A stretch of DNA of 64,000 nucleotides from JACCTU01 sp963848525 (GTDB taxonomy: Bacteria > Actinomycetota > Thermoleophilia > Gaiellales > Gaiellaceae): assembly GCA_963848525.1 (NCBI GenBank), contig CAWKDZ010000005.1:691339-755338 (forward strand), given 5' to 3'. Below the pieces are notes generated by a model. It saw only the letters and a program-made list of their open reading frames with translations, made no database searches and was not told the origin of the DNA. The position numbers and the translations under genes were made by a program. This document shows, piece after piece, positions 56,199 to 64,000 of the stretch. Position 1 is the first letter of the stretch. Each line of letters starts with the position of its first letter.

Positions 56199-57533
56199 TG
56201 GAAGATCTCCGTGGTGCAGTCGCCGCCCTCGAGCCGCACCTCGTGCGCTCGCGCCGGGCCGCCGGGGCGCTCGTGGAGGTCGACGAAGAACTCGCGGTCG
56301 ACCTCCATCCCGCCCTCGGGGCTGCAGTCGACCTTCAGGAGCCACGAGCGCAGCTCGGGATAGAACTGGTTGTCCCAGGTCGAGTAGAGCGAGTTCGTCA
56401 CGTAAAGCCGGCGCCCGTCGAGCGAGAGCTGGAGCATCTGCGGGCCACCGCTGCACTCCCGGCCCGCGTCGCTCTCCTTGCCGAGCAGGCCGCCCAGCCA
56501 GAGCCTGCCGGTCAGCTTCGGGTGCGCGGGATCGGAGACGTCGTACTGGCGCAGATCGCCGTGCAGCCAGTTGGAGAAGTAGAGGAAGCGGTCGTCCATC
56601 GAGACGACGAGGTCGGTGATCAGCCCCGGCACGCCGCCGGGCAGCGGCCAGCCCGCCAGCTCCTCGTTCTCGACGTCGATCACCGGCTCGGCCTCGAAGC
56701 GCGCCGTTCGAGCGGTGGAAGCGGATGATGTTGCTCGCCAGCGCCGCGCCGACGAAGCCCTCCTCGGCCTCCGGGTCGTGCAGCCAGCGCACCTCGAGCG
56801 GCACCAGGCCGGCCGCGCCGAGGTCGAGCGTCTGCTCGAGCCGCCGCTGCTCGAGGTCCCAGAAGTGCAGCCGCTGCCCGTACCGGCCGGCGACGACGTC
56901 GTCGATGTCGAACCCCTTCTCGTACGCGTTCGGCTCGCCGAACTCCGACGACACGAGGACGTTCTTGCGGGGCTGGTACCAGAAGTCGTAGTTGAGCCCG
57001 GGCTTGGGGCCGCCGTTCTCCCACCGACCCTTGACCTCGAAGGTGCGCGCGTCGAGGCAGCAGAAGCCGCCCGCGCCGCCGCCGTCGGTGTCGCCGAGCA
57101 TGCTGACGACGACGTTGTCGCCGGGCATGCAGTGGATCGTGTGCGGGCGGCTGTAGCCGGTCTTCTCCGCCAGCTCCTCCGGCTCGACCACCTTCTCGAT
57201 CTGTGGCCGGCGCGGGTCGTCCGCCACGTTGAGGATGTGGATGCGCGAGGAGCGGAAGCCGGGCACGATCAGGTGTGAGCGATCGGGCCCGTGGCACGCC
57301 GAGCTGCAGCGGTTCCAGCCGAAGTGATGGAGCTCGTCGCCGACGTTCGGCATCGGCGTCTCGTGGACGATCCTGCCCTCCTCGGCGTCGACCACCGCGA
57401 TGAAGTCCGGCTCGTCCACCCCGGTGCCCTCGTGCAGGCACGCGAGGTAGAGGAACCGTTCAGGCGGCGCCTCCAGCGCTTCCGTGGGCGACGCGTGGAA
57501 CGACTGCGGTCGCTGGTCGTCACTGTGAGCCAT
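56195..57533 (-). CDS. SBP56 family protein (selenium-binding / methanethiol-oxidase type), one frameshift
   Basis: About 446 residues from ATG 57533 with ribosome binding site AGAGGAGA. Family motifs: ELHHFGWNRCSSACHG with Cys76 and Cys80, and YSRPHTIHCMPGD with His131, His134 and Cys135, then NYDFWYQPRKNVLVSSEFG. The frame shifts near 56705 (NGA then DVENEELAGWPLPGGVPGLI) and ends LEGGDCTTEIFQ. Characterised members oxidise methanethiol to formaldehyde, hydrogen sulfide and peroxide with a metal centre; the key Cys/His are present here. It heads a TetR-controlled operon. Confidence 0.85.
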
Positions 57534-57559
57534 GCGCGTCTCCTCTGGAGAATCCTCTA

Positions 57560-57582
57560 GTCATCTGTCTTAGGCAGTTGAC
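57560..57582. promoter_or_regulatory. Candidate TetR operator upstream of the SBP56 operon
   Basis: A 23-base near-palindrome: GTCATCTG and CAGTTGAC arms around TCTTAGG. Nine of eleven symmetric base pairs match. It starts 27 bases upstream of the SBP56 ATG, a normal repressor position. Confidence 0.55.
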
Positions 57583-57670
57583 CAGAGCCTGTGTCGCGAG
57601 TCAAGCCCGGGCGCGCACTCCGACCGGCGCGACGTGATCGCCACGCCACTGGAGGTAGCCTCCGCCGTCG

Positions 57671-58408
57671 ATGCAGCTCGCCGTCCAGCTCTACACGCTG
57701 CGCCACCTGCTCGAGGACGACCTCGAGGCGACTCTGGCTGCGCTCGCAGAGGTGGGCGCGCGGGAGGTCGAGCTCGCCGGCCTCTACGGACGCAGCCCTG
57801 CCGAGATGCGCGCCGCACTCGACGCCGTGGGTCTTGTCGCGTGCGCCGCGCACGTCCCGCTCGAGGAGTTCGAGGCCGCGCCGGAGGATGTGGTCGCGGC
57901 GGCGCAGACGCTGGGGATCGCGACGCTCGTCGTTCCGTCGGTGGCGCCGCCGGAGACCGCGGCGGCGGCGGACGCAACGATCGCGCGGATCGCCGGGGCG
58001 TCGGAAGTCGCAACGGGCGCCGGGCTCGGCTTTGCGTACCACAATCACGATTTCGAGTTCCGGGTCCTCGAGGACGGCAGCGACCTGTGGGGTCGCATCG
58101 CCGCCTCGGGCCTGCCGCAGGAGCCGGATGTCGGCTGGCTGCTGGTCGCCGGCCGCGACCCGGTCACCGTGCTCGGCGAGCTCGCGGGCCGCTGCCCGCT
58201 CGTGCATGCCAAGGACGTGCGCCGCAAGGCGGACGGCACGTGGGAGGACGTGATCGCGGGCGACGGGGAAGCCGACTGGCCGGCGATCGCCGCGGCCGCC
58301 GCGGCGGCCGGCGCGACACGGATCGTTGTCGAGCTCGACAACCCGTCCGAGCGCCCGGTCGACGACATCGCGCTCTCACTGGCGACGCTGCGCGACGCCC
58401 TCCCGTGA
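57671..58408 (+). CDS. Sugar phosphate isomerase/epimerase (AP-endonuclease-2 fold)
   Basis: This is a 245-residue TIM-barrel protein: MQLAVQLYTLRHLLEDDLEA at the start, and YHNHDFEF, LVHAKDVRRK and VELDNPSERP for metal binding. Related enzymes isomerise inosose, xylose or similar sugars. It is translationally coupled to the dehydrogenase downstream by a four-base overlap (GTGA), which indicates a two-step conversion of one sugar or cyclitol. Confidence 0.85.
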   Translation: MQLAVQLYTLRHLLEDDLEATLAALAEVGAREVELAGLYGRSPAEMRAALDAVGLVACAAHVPLEEFEAAPEDVVAAAQTLGIATLVVPSVAPPETAAAADATIARIAGASEVATGAGLGFAYHNHDFEFRVLEDGSDLWGRIAASGLPQEPDVGWLLVAGRDPVTVLGELAGRCPLVHAKDVRRKADGTWEDVIAGDGEADWPAIAAAAAAAGATRIVVELDNPSERPVDDIALSLATLRDALP

Positions 58409-59448
58409 CGGCGCTCGGCGTGGGAGTGATGGGCTGCGGCACCGTCAGCGCCCAGTATCTGCCCAACGGGCCGCGGCTGGACGCGCTGCGCTTCGTGGCC
58501 TGCGCCGACCTTGACCCCGCGGCAGCCGACCGCGTCGCCCGCGAGCACGGCTTGACCGCCTGCGCCCCCGAGGACCTGACGGCGCGGGCCGACGTGGACG
58601 TCGTCCTGTGCCTCACGCCGCCCGACTCCCACGCCGACGTCGCGCTGCAGGCGATCGCCGCGGGAAAGCACGTCTACACCGAGAAGCCGCTGGCCACCGG
58701 CCTCGAGCACGCGCGCCGGGTACTCGAAGCGGCGGCCGCCGCCGGCGTGCTCGTCGGCTGCGCGCCCGACACGTTCCTCGGCGCCGGCATCCAGACGCTG
58801 AAAGCGGCGATCGACGCGGGCGCGATCGGTATGCCGGCGCTCGCGCAGGTGCGGATGCTCGCCTCGCCGCCCGAGACGTGGCACCCGTCGCCCGCCTTCC
58901 TGTACGCCGACCTCGCCGGGCCGCTGATGGACATCGGCCCCTACGGGGTCACGACTGCGGTCGAGCTCGTCGGGCCGGTCCGCCGGGTCACGGCGCTCGC
59001 CGCGCGGCCGCGCGCAACGGGACAGGTCGCCAGCGGGCCACAGGTGGGAACCGGCTTTCCGATCGTCGAGCCGACGCGCGTCGGCGCGGTGCTCGAGCAC
59101 GACGGTGGCGTCCTGACGACGCTCGCGGCCAGCTTCGACGTCGATGGCCCGGCGCGCCACGGTATCGAGGTCTCCGGCAGCGGCGGCACGCTCGCCGGTG
59201 GCGATCCGAACACGTTCGACGGCCCGGTGGTTCTGCGCCGTGAGCGAGCCGCCGACGAGCCGCTCGAGCTCGTCTCCGACTGGCGGCACAACGCCCGCGG
59301 ACTCGGCCTGCAGGACCTCTGCCGCGCCGTTCGAGATGACACCCGTCAGCGAGCGAGCGGCGCGCTCGGGCTGCATGTGCTCGAGGTGTTGCTCGCGATC
59401 CGCGACTCGGCGCACAACGGCGCGGCGATCGTGATCCCCGCGCGCTGA
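58405..59448 (+). CDS. Gfo/Idh/MocA-family NAD(P)-dependent sugar dehydrogenase
   Basis: This is a 347-residue oxidoreductase: N-terminal Rossmann fold GVGVMGCGTVSAQYLPN, then GKHVYTEKPLATG with the conserved Lys of the EKP motif, and the C-terminal alpha/beta domain with DIGPYGVTTAVELVG. The substrate is unknown but likely a cyclitol or sugar shared with the preceding isomerase. It converges on the GH130 gene, with 18 bases between the stops. Confidence 0.87.
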   Translation: MTALGVGVMGCGTVSAQYLPNGPRLDALRFVACADLDPAAADRVAREHGLTACAPEDLTARADVDVVLCLTPPDSHADVALQAIAAGKHVYTEKPLATGLEHARRVLEAAAAAGVLVGCAPDTFLGAGIQTLKAAIDAGAIGMPALAQVRMLASPPETWHPSPAFLYADLAGPLMDIGPYGVTTAVELVGPVRRVTALAARPRATGQVASGPQVGTGFPIVEPTRVGAVLEHDGGVLTTLAASFDVDGPARHGIEVSGSGGTLAGGDPNTFDGPVVLRRERAADEPLELVSDWRHNARGLGLQDLCRAVRDDTRQRASGALGLHVLEVLLAIRDSAHNGAAIVIPAR

Positions 59449-59466
59449 CCTCGCGACGAGGCGGCC

Positions 59467-60528
59467 CTACGCGCGCTCCAGCCGCGCAACGCCGATGCGT
59501 GTGTCGGCCATCCCGTAGAACACGTACGACACCCCCTCGACCTCCTCGATCGCGGTCGGGAAGACCACGTTGGGCACGGTGCCGGCCGTCTCCTCGGGCG
59601 CCGCGGGCGAGAGCAGGGGCTCCGGCGTGCGCGCGAGCACGCGTGCCGGGTTCTCGGGGTCGAGCAGCAGCGCGCCCGCGTGGTAGTTGACCCGCTGCTG
59701 CTGGGCCCAGCCGTCTGCCAGCTCGCCCGTGACGCCGTGATGGATCGCCAGCCACCCCTCGTCGACGCGGATCGGCGGCGGGCCGGCGCCGATCTTGAGC
59801 GCTTCGAACTCGTACTCGCTGATCGCCACCAGCCGGTGCGAACGCAGCCGCACCAGCGCGGCCGGATCGGCGACCGCCTCGGCCGCCGGCACATACGAGA
59901 TCCAGATCCCGGGACGGTCGTCCTCGATCCCGGCCGGCAGGTACGTGCGCTCGCCCGGCCGGATCCACGACAGGTCCCACATCGGGCGGTGCAACATCGC
60001 GTACGCCGGCAGGCCGTCCGGCCCCGGAACCGGCTCCGGGAACCACACGCAGTCCTTGTTCGGGAACAGGTTGAGATCGGTGTCGAGCTCCGACTCGTAG
60101 GCGAAGTGCAGCGGCCCCAGCCGCCGCCAGTGCACGAGATCCTCCGACACCGCGAGCGCCGGCTTCGGCCCCAGCGGGCCGTACGCCACGTAGGTCATGA
60201 CGTGGCGGCCGAGGCTCGGCACCCACGTCACCCGTGGGTCCTCGACCCCGGCGTGGCCGGCGCCGCGCTCCCAGCCCTCGTCGGGCTCGAGCACGAGGCC
60301 GCGGCGCTCCACGCCGACCGGCACGCCGTCGCGAACCACGACCTCGGCCAACCCGACGCGCGACACGTTGCCCGCGGCGACCAGCCGTGGCAGGAGGTGC
60401 AGGCGGCCGTCGGGCGTGCGCCCGCTGGCCGGGTTCAGCACGCCCTCCGCCTCGAGTGGCTCTCCCGCGAGCGGGGACATCACCGCGCCGAGGCGCGTCA
60501 ACGCGAAGGGGATCGTCGCCAGCGTCAC
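59467..60528 (-). CDS. GH130 family glycosidase/phosphorylase
   Basis: This is a 353-residue five-bladed propeller enzyme. GVEDPRVTWVPSLGRHVMTY is the characteristic GH130 block; ELDTDLNLFPNKDCVWFPEP and the Asp/Glu-rich loops follow. Members phosphorolyse or hydrolyse beta-mannosides, notably beta-1,4 and beta-1,2 linked; which applies is not evident. It is the last gene of the sugar-transport operon, four bases from the permease stop, starting at GTG. Confidence 0.84.
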   Translation of the reverse strand: MTLATIPFALTRLGAVMSPLAGEPLEAEGVLNPASGRTPDGRLHLLPRLVAAGNVSRVGLAEVVVRDGVPVGVERRGLVLEPDEGWERGAGHAGVEDPRVTWVPSLGRHVMTYVAYGPLGPKPALAVSEDLVHWRRLGPLHFAYESELDTDLNLFPNKDCVWFPEPVPGPDGLPAYAMLHRPMWDLSWIRPGERTYLPAGIEDDRPGIWISYVPAAEAVADPAALVRLRSHRLVAISEYEFEALKIGAGPPPIRVDEGWLAIHHGVTGELADGWAQQQRVNYHAGALLLDPENPARVLARTPEPLLSPAAPEETAGTVPNVVFPTAIEEVEGVSYVFYGMADTRIGVARLERA

Positions 60529-60532
60529 CGCC

Positions 60533-61366
60533 TCACCCCTTGACGGCCGAGCCGATGTTGCTCGACTCGAACCGCTTCTGGAAGACGAGGAACAGGACGA
60601 CGGCCGGCGCGGCCAGCACGCAGGCGCCGGCGAGGATCGCGCCGAACGGGTTGGCGGCCCGCGCGGATACCGTGTCGATGTAGTTCGCCAACGCCACCGC
60701 GAGCGGTTGCATCTCGGCCTCCTTGGTCACGAGGAACGGCCACAGGAACTCGTTCCAAGGGCCGATGAAGGTCAGCAGCACGGCGGTGAGGATCGCCGGC
60801 TTGCTCAGCGGGATGGCGATCCGCCGCAGGATCGTCAGCTCGCTCGCTCCGTCGATGCGGGCGGCGTCGAACAGCTCGCTCGGGAGCTGCATGAAGAACT
60901 GGCGGAACACGAAGACCGCCGTCGAGTTGATCGCGAACGGCAGGATCATGCCGAGGTAGGTGTCGGCGAGCCCGTAGTCGCGCACGATCATCACGTACAG
61001 CGGCACCGTCAGCAGCTGGAACGGGATCACGAGCACGAGCAGCACGCTCGCGAACACCGCGCCGCGACCGCGGAACCGCAGCACCGCCAGCGCGTAGCCG
61101 GCCAGCAGGCCGAAGACCACGGTGCACAGGATCACTCCGCCGGTAAAGACGCCGGAGTTGAGCAGCGTCCGCCCGAGCGAGAGCGTCGCGTTGATCTGCT
61201 CGTAGTTGGCGAGCGTGAGGTTCGACGGGTCCGGCACGGCGCCGGCGACGCCGGTCTCGGGCTCCGCCTGCAGCGAGCCGACGAGCATGTAGTAGAAGGG
61301 GAACACGAAGGCGATGGCTCCCGCGAGGAGCACGGCCATCCGCACGGCCCGGGCGCGCGCGCTCAT
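60533..61366 (-). CDS. Carbohydrate ABC transporter permease (MalG type)
   Basis: This is a 277-residue protein with six transmembrane helices. The EAA motif is FDAARIDGASELTILRRIAI, and ALANYIDTVS and the GSAVKG-type end are typical of MalG-like permeases. Its start overlaps the MalF-type gene stop (ATGA). It imports a sugar together with the binding protein; the ATPase is not in this operon, so a shared MsiK-type ATPase is inferred. Confidence 0.9.
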   Translation of the reverse strand: MSARARAVRMAVLLAGAIAFVFPFYYMLVGSLQAEPETGVAGAVPDPSNLTLANYEQINATLSLGRTLLNSGVFTGGVILCTVVFGLLAGYALAVLRFRGRGAVFASVLLVLVIPFQLLTVPLYVMIVRDYGLADTYLGMILPFAINSTAVFVFRQFFMQLPSELFDAARIDGASELTILRRIAIPLSKPAILTAVLLTFIGPWNEFLWPFLVTKEAEMQPLAVALANYIDTVSARAANPFGAILAGACVLAAPAVVLFLVFQKRFESSNIGSAVKG

Positions 61367-62292
61367 GCGTCACGCTCCAGCAGCCGCTTGGTGCCCCAGG
61401 CCAGCAGCAGCACGAGCGACACGAGGATCACGCCGATCGCCGCCGCCACGTCCGGCTCGCCCTGCTCGATGCCACGCTTGTACATCAGGAGCACCGGTGT
61501 CGTCGACGCGCCGTTCGGCCCGCCCCCGCCGGTCAGCAGGTAGGGCTCGGTGAACAGGTTCGCCCCGGTGATGGTGGCCAGGATCGCCACGAGCGTCGTG
61601 GCCTGGCGGACACCCGGCACGGTCACGGCCCGGAACGCGCGCCAGCGTGTCGCGCCATCCATGGCGGCCGCGTCGTACAGCTCGCGCGGCACGTTCTGGA
61701 GCGCAGCGAGGTAGAGCAGGATGAAGAACCCGAGCTGCTTCCAGGCCACGAAGACGGCGATCATCGGCATTGCCAGCGACTGGTTGACCAGCCACGACGG
61801 GTCGGGCGCCAGCGGTCCGAGGACCGAGTTGACGAGGCCGCCCGAGTTGAACAGGAACAGCCACACGCCGACCAGCGCGACGCTCGCCGTCACGTACGGC
61901 ACGTAGTACGCGCCGCGCAGGAACGTGCGGAACGGAAGCACGGCGTTCAGCGCCGTGGCCAGGCCGAGCGCGAGCACCACGGTGAGCGGCACGTTGATGG
62001 CGAGGAAGATCGCGACGTTGCCGAACGCCTGCCGCACGGCGCCGTCGGACAGCGCGGTCGAGAAGTTGTCGAGGCCGACGAACGGCCGGTCGACGATCGC
62101 GTTCGGCGCCGTGAAGAAGTAGTCGTGCAGCGACATGTAGACGGAGAAGCCCACGGGGTAGGCGGGAAGATCACGCCCAGGAACGCGAGGTAGGGGGCGA
62201 TAAGGCCCAGCCCAGGACGCCGGGCCGAGCGTGCGCCGCCGCCGCGTGCGGCGGGGGCTCACGGCCCCCGCCGTTGTGGTGGTCGCGGTCAT
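61363..62292 (-). CDS. Carbohydrate ABC transporter permease (MalF type), frameshifted near the N-terminus
   Basis: About 309 residues from ATG 62292. After the basic leader and two shifts near 62170-62215, the chain reads VGFSVYMSLHDYFFTAPNAI, then FLRGAYYVPYVTASVALVGV and the EAA motif LYDAAAMDGATRWRAFRAVT. Six to seven transmembrane helices. It pairs with the MalG-type permease downstream. The start is two bases after the binding-protein stop. Confidence 0.85.
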   Translation of the reverse strand: MTATTTTAGAVSPRRTRRRRTLGPASWAGPYRPLPRVPGRDLPAYPVGFSVYMSLHDYFFTAPNAIVDRPFVGLDNFSTALSDGAVRQAFGNVAIFLAINVPLTVVLALGLATALNAVLPFRTFLRGAYYVPYVTASVALVGVWLFLFNSGGLVNSVLGPLAPDPSWLVNQSLAMPMIAVFVAWKQLGFFILLYLAALQNVPRELYDAAAMDGATRWRAFRAVTVPGVRQATTLVAILATITGANLFTEPYLLTGGGGPNGASTTPVLLMYKRGIEQGEPDVAAAIGVILVSLVLLLAWGTKRLLERDA

Positions 62293-62293
62293 G

Positions 62294-63554
62294 TCAGGAC
62301 CCGCTCGCGAGCTCCTCGACGTTCTCGGCGGCGCCGCTGAAGGCCGAGTCGACGTCCTCGCGGCCGAACGACCGACTTCAGGTACGCGTCGCGGAACGTC
62401 TGCCAGATCGCGCCGAGTCGGGTACGGTTCGGCACCTCGGTGGTACGCCCGGCGAGGTCGGCGAACATCTCGTACGCCTTGTTCTCGGCGAAGTAGTCGG
62501 GGTAGGTCTTGCGCAGCCCCGGCCGCACCGGCATCTGGCCGGTGGCTCCGCAACAGCGCGCCGTCCTGCTCCTCGCTGGTGGCGAACTTGAGGAACTCCA
62601 GCCGTGCCGCGGTTCTTGCACGCGCTGTACCTGGCGATCGACTTCTCGTCGCTGAACGTGCGACCTCGCCCGTCGCCGTCGGCGGTGGAGGCCACGACGC
62701 CCCAGTCGAGCGTCCTGTCACCGCGATCGCCCACGGGCCGGCGCTCGCCATTCGCCGCGCTTCCCGTGGCGAACGAGTCGCCGTTGTACTTCTCCTTCGG
62801 GGCCAGCCCGTCGTCGTACAGCCAGTCTTCCAGAACTCGGCGACGGCGAGGCCCTCGGGCGACGTGAACGGGCTGGCCGCTTGTCTCGACAGCTGCTTGC
62901 CCGTTGCGGTGAACAGCGGAGAGAAGGCGAACCACGGCCGGTAGAACTCGGCCACGGCGCCGGCGATGGCGGCGTCGGCCGCCTTCGAGGACACGATCTC
63001 CGCGGGGCAAGCAACTCGTCGTAGGTGGCAAGCGGCGGGTCCTGCGGGTCGACGCCGGCTTCTTCAGCAGCTTTTTGTTGTAAGATCATCACCGGGTTCC
63101 ATTCCAGGGCAGCTGGTAGTACTTGCCGTCCGGCGACTGGTACTGGTGCGCGAGGTCGCCGCTGCGCGACTCGACGTACTCCTTGCCGCCGGGGAGGTCG
63201 TCGAGCGCGACGAGCCCGCCCTGCTTCTGGAACTGCGGTACCGCGGCCGGCGAGGTGTTGAGCACCAGAGCAGGGGGCGTTGCCCGCGGTGATGGATGCA
63301 CCGATGACCTCCTCGGAGCTCTTGCCGGCGGGGATCTCCTGACCCTTGACCTGCTCGTCCGGGTGTGCGTCGTTCCAGGCGGCGACGGCCTTCTTGCCCC
63401 AGGCGACCTCCTCCTGGTTGTTCGAGTACCAGATCGTGATCGGCCCCTTGGCCCCGGCGGCCTCGTCGGCGGACGGTGCGGAGTCGCCTCCACAGGCGGA
63501 CAGCCCGAGCGCCAGGCGGCGGCGATGAGCAGGATACGGTTGCGGACGATCATG
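62294..63554 (-). CDS. Sugar ABC transporter binding lipoprotein, at least eight frameshifts
   Basis: ATG 63554 overlaps the LacI stop. The pieces form a coherent extracellular solute-binding protein: MIVRNRILLIAA, lipobox LSACGGDS, KGPITIWYSNNQEEVAWGKK, PQFQKQGGLVALDDLPGGKE, WNPVMILQQKAAEEAGVDPQ, AVAEFYRPWFAFSPLFTATG, EFLKFATSEEQDGALLRSH and KTYPDYFAENKAYEMFADLA. Shifts fall near 63510, 63270, 63100, 63005, 62830, 62735, 62610, 62540 and 62380. No repeated stops within frames, so base-calling errors are likely. Confidence 0.8.
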
Positions 63555-64000
63555 CGGGTCTCCTCCCGGTGGTGGACGCGCGCACGACCAGCCGCGCGGG
63601 CGGCAGCTCGACGTCGTCGGCGCGTCCGTCGATGTGTTCCAGCAGCGTTCGCGCGGCCGCCTGACCCAGCCTGCGGCGTCGGAGCGCACCGACGTGAGCG
63701 CGGGGTGCACGTGCGCGGCCAGCTCGGTGTCGTCGAACCCGACGATCGAGAGGTCGCGCGGGGCGTGAGCCCCTGCTCGTGGGCGACGGTCAGGCCGGCG
63801 ATGGCCATCACGTCGTTGGCGTAGACGATCGCGGTCGGGGCGTCCTCGCGCCCGAGCAGCTCGCGGGTGGCGGCGGCCCCGGCCGCGGCGGTGAGCTGCC
63901 GGCACCATCAGATCGGTGGCGAGGCCGGCCGCGCGCATCGCGGCCTCCCATGCCTCGCGCCGGCCGCTCCCGTGCATCAGGTCCTGGCGCCCGCCGACGT
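63551..64000 (-). CDS. LacI-family repressor, C-terminal part (5' end beyond window)
   Basis: The visible part is the sugar-binding domain: MHGSGRREAWEAAMRAAGLA, then across shifts AIVYANDVMAIAGLTVAHEQ and RDLSIVGFDDTELAAHVHPA, typical of LacI/GalR regulators. The DNA-binding N-terminus lies outside. Shifts are near 63903, 63765 and 63680. It ends at 63551, overlapping the binding-protein start, and probably controls the operon. Confidence 0.82.

Overview
The window is very GC-rich, almost fully coding DNA from an actinobacterium. The mix of families (secreted M14 and S8 peptidases, an LtrA-type membrane protein, an actinobacterial Vms1-like release factor, an LLM oxidoreductase beside a trehalose-synthase-like amylase, and many aldo/keto reductases and VOC proteins) fits the Solirubrobacterales/Thermoleophilia best. 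That placement is inferred from family content, not from a marker gene. No phage, transposase, CRISPR array or rRNA was seen. No stretch over 300 bases lacks a gene.

Layout. 0-10 kb: a 5'-truncated secreted CocE-type hydrolase, an LtrA protein, an amidohydrolase, a 23-residue membrane peptide, an OmpR-type two-component pair, a membrane protein with a spermidine-synthase-like domain, and an HtrA-like protease. 10-20 kb: a sigma-70 factor divergent from the protease, an LLM oxidoreductase overlapping a GH13 enzyme, a large secreted zinc carboxypeptidase, an aminotransferase, a collapsed zinc-peptidase remnant, an RNB ribonuclease and tRNA-Ser(GGA). 20-30 kb: an M29 aminopeptidase, an ECF sigma factor, a damaged aldo/keto reductase-cupin region, a TetR regulator, tRNA-Ser(CGA), tadA, a subtilase, two universal-stress-type proteins around a 27-residue membrane peptide, and a head-to-head HD-GYP / Ser-Thr kinase pair. 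30-35 kb: an FAD oxidoreductase and a long secreted protein with about ten Ig-like repeats plus three exact 76-residue repeats. 35-49 kb: small-molecule enzymes with recurring aldo/keto reductase-cupin pairs, an AraC-VOC-UvrA2 operon, a formamidase-type hydrolase, and an ArsR-SRPBCC pair with a clear operator.

49-53 kb holds an iron-siderophore uptake operon (binding protein, ATPase, two permeases) and a divergent FhuF-type reductase, with two DtxR/IdeR-like boxes between them. 53-57.5 kb holds a four-gene overlapping operon: an SBP56/methanethiol-oxidase-type protein, a tiny membrane protein, a TetR regulator and an unusual alpha/beta-hydrolase-glycosyltransferase fusion, with a candidate TetR operator at its head. 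I consider this the best candidate for an undescribed functional unit. 57.7-64 kb holds a sugar locus: an isomerase/epimerase and a Gfo/Idh/MocA dehydrogenase on the plus strand, facing a LacI - binding protein - two permeases - GH130 operon on the minus strand.

Data quality matters for every call. Many genes are split by single-base shifts while good codons and family motifs continue in another frame. The shifts cluster at about 21-23.6, 30-36.9, 47-53 and 62-64 kb, while other stretches of 10 kb or so have none. Most look like extra or missing G/C and are better explained as sequence or assembly errors than as gene decay. Three places (about 18.21, 23.03 and 49.13 kb) also look like larger deletions that join gene fragments.
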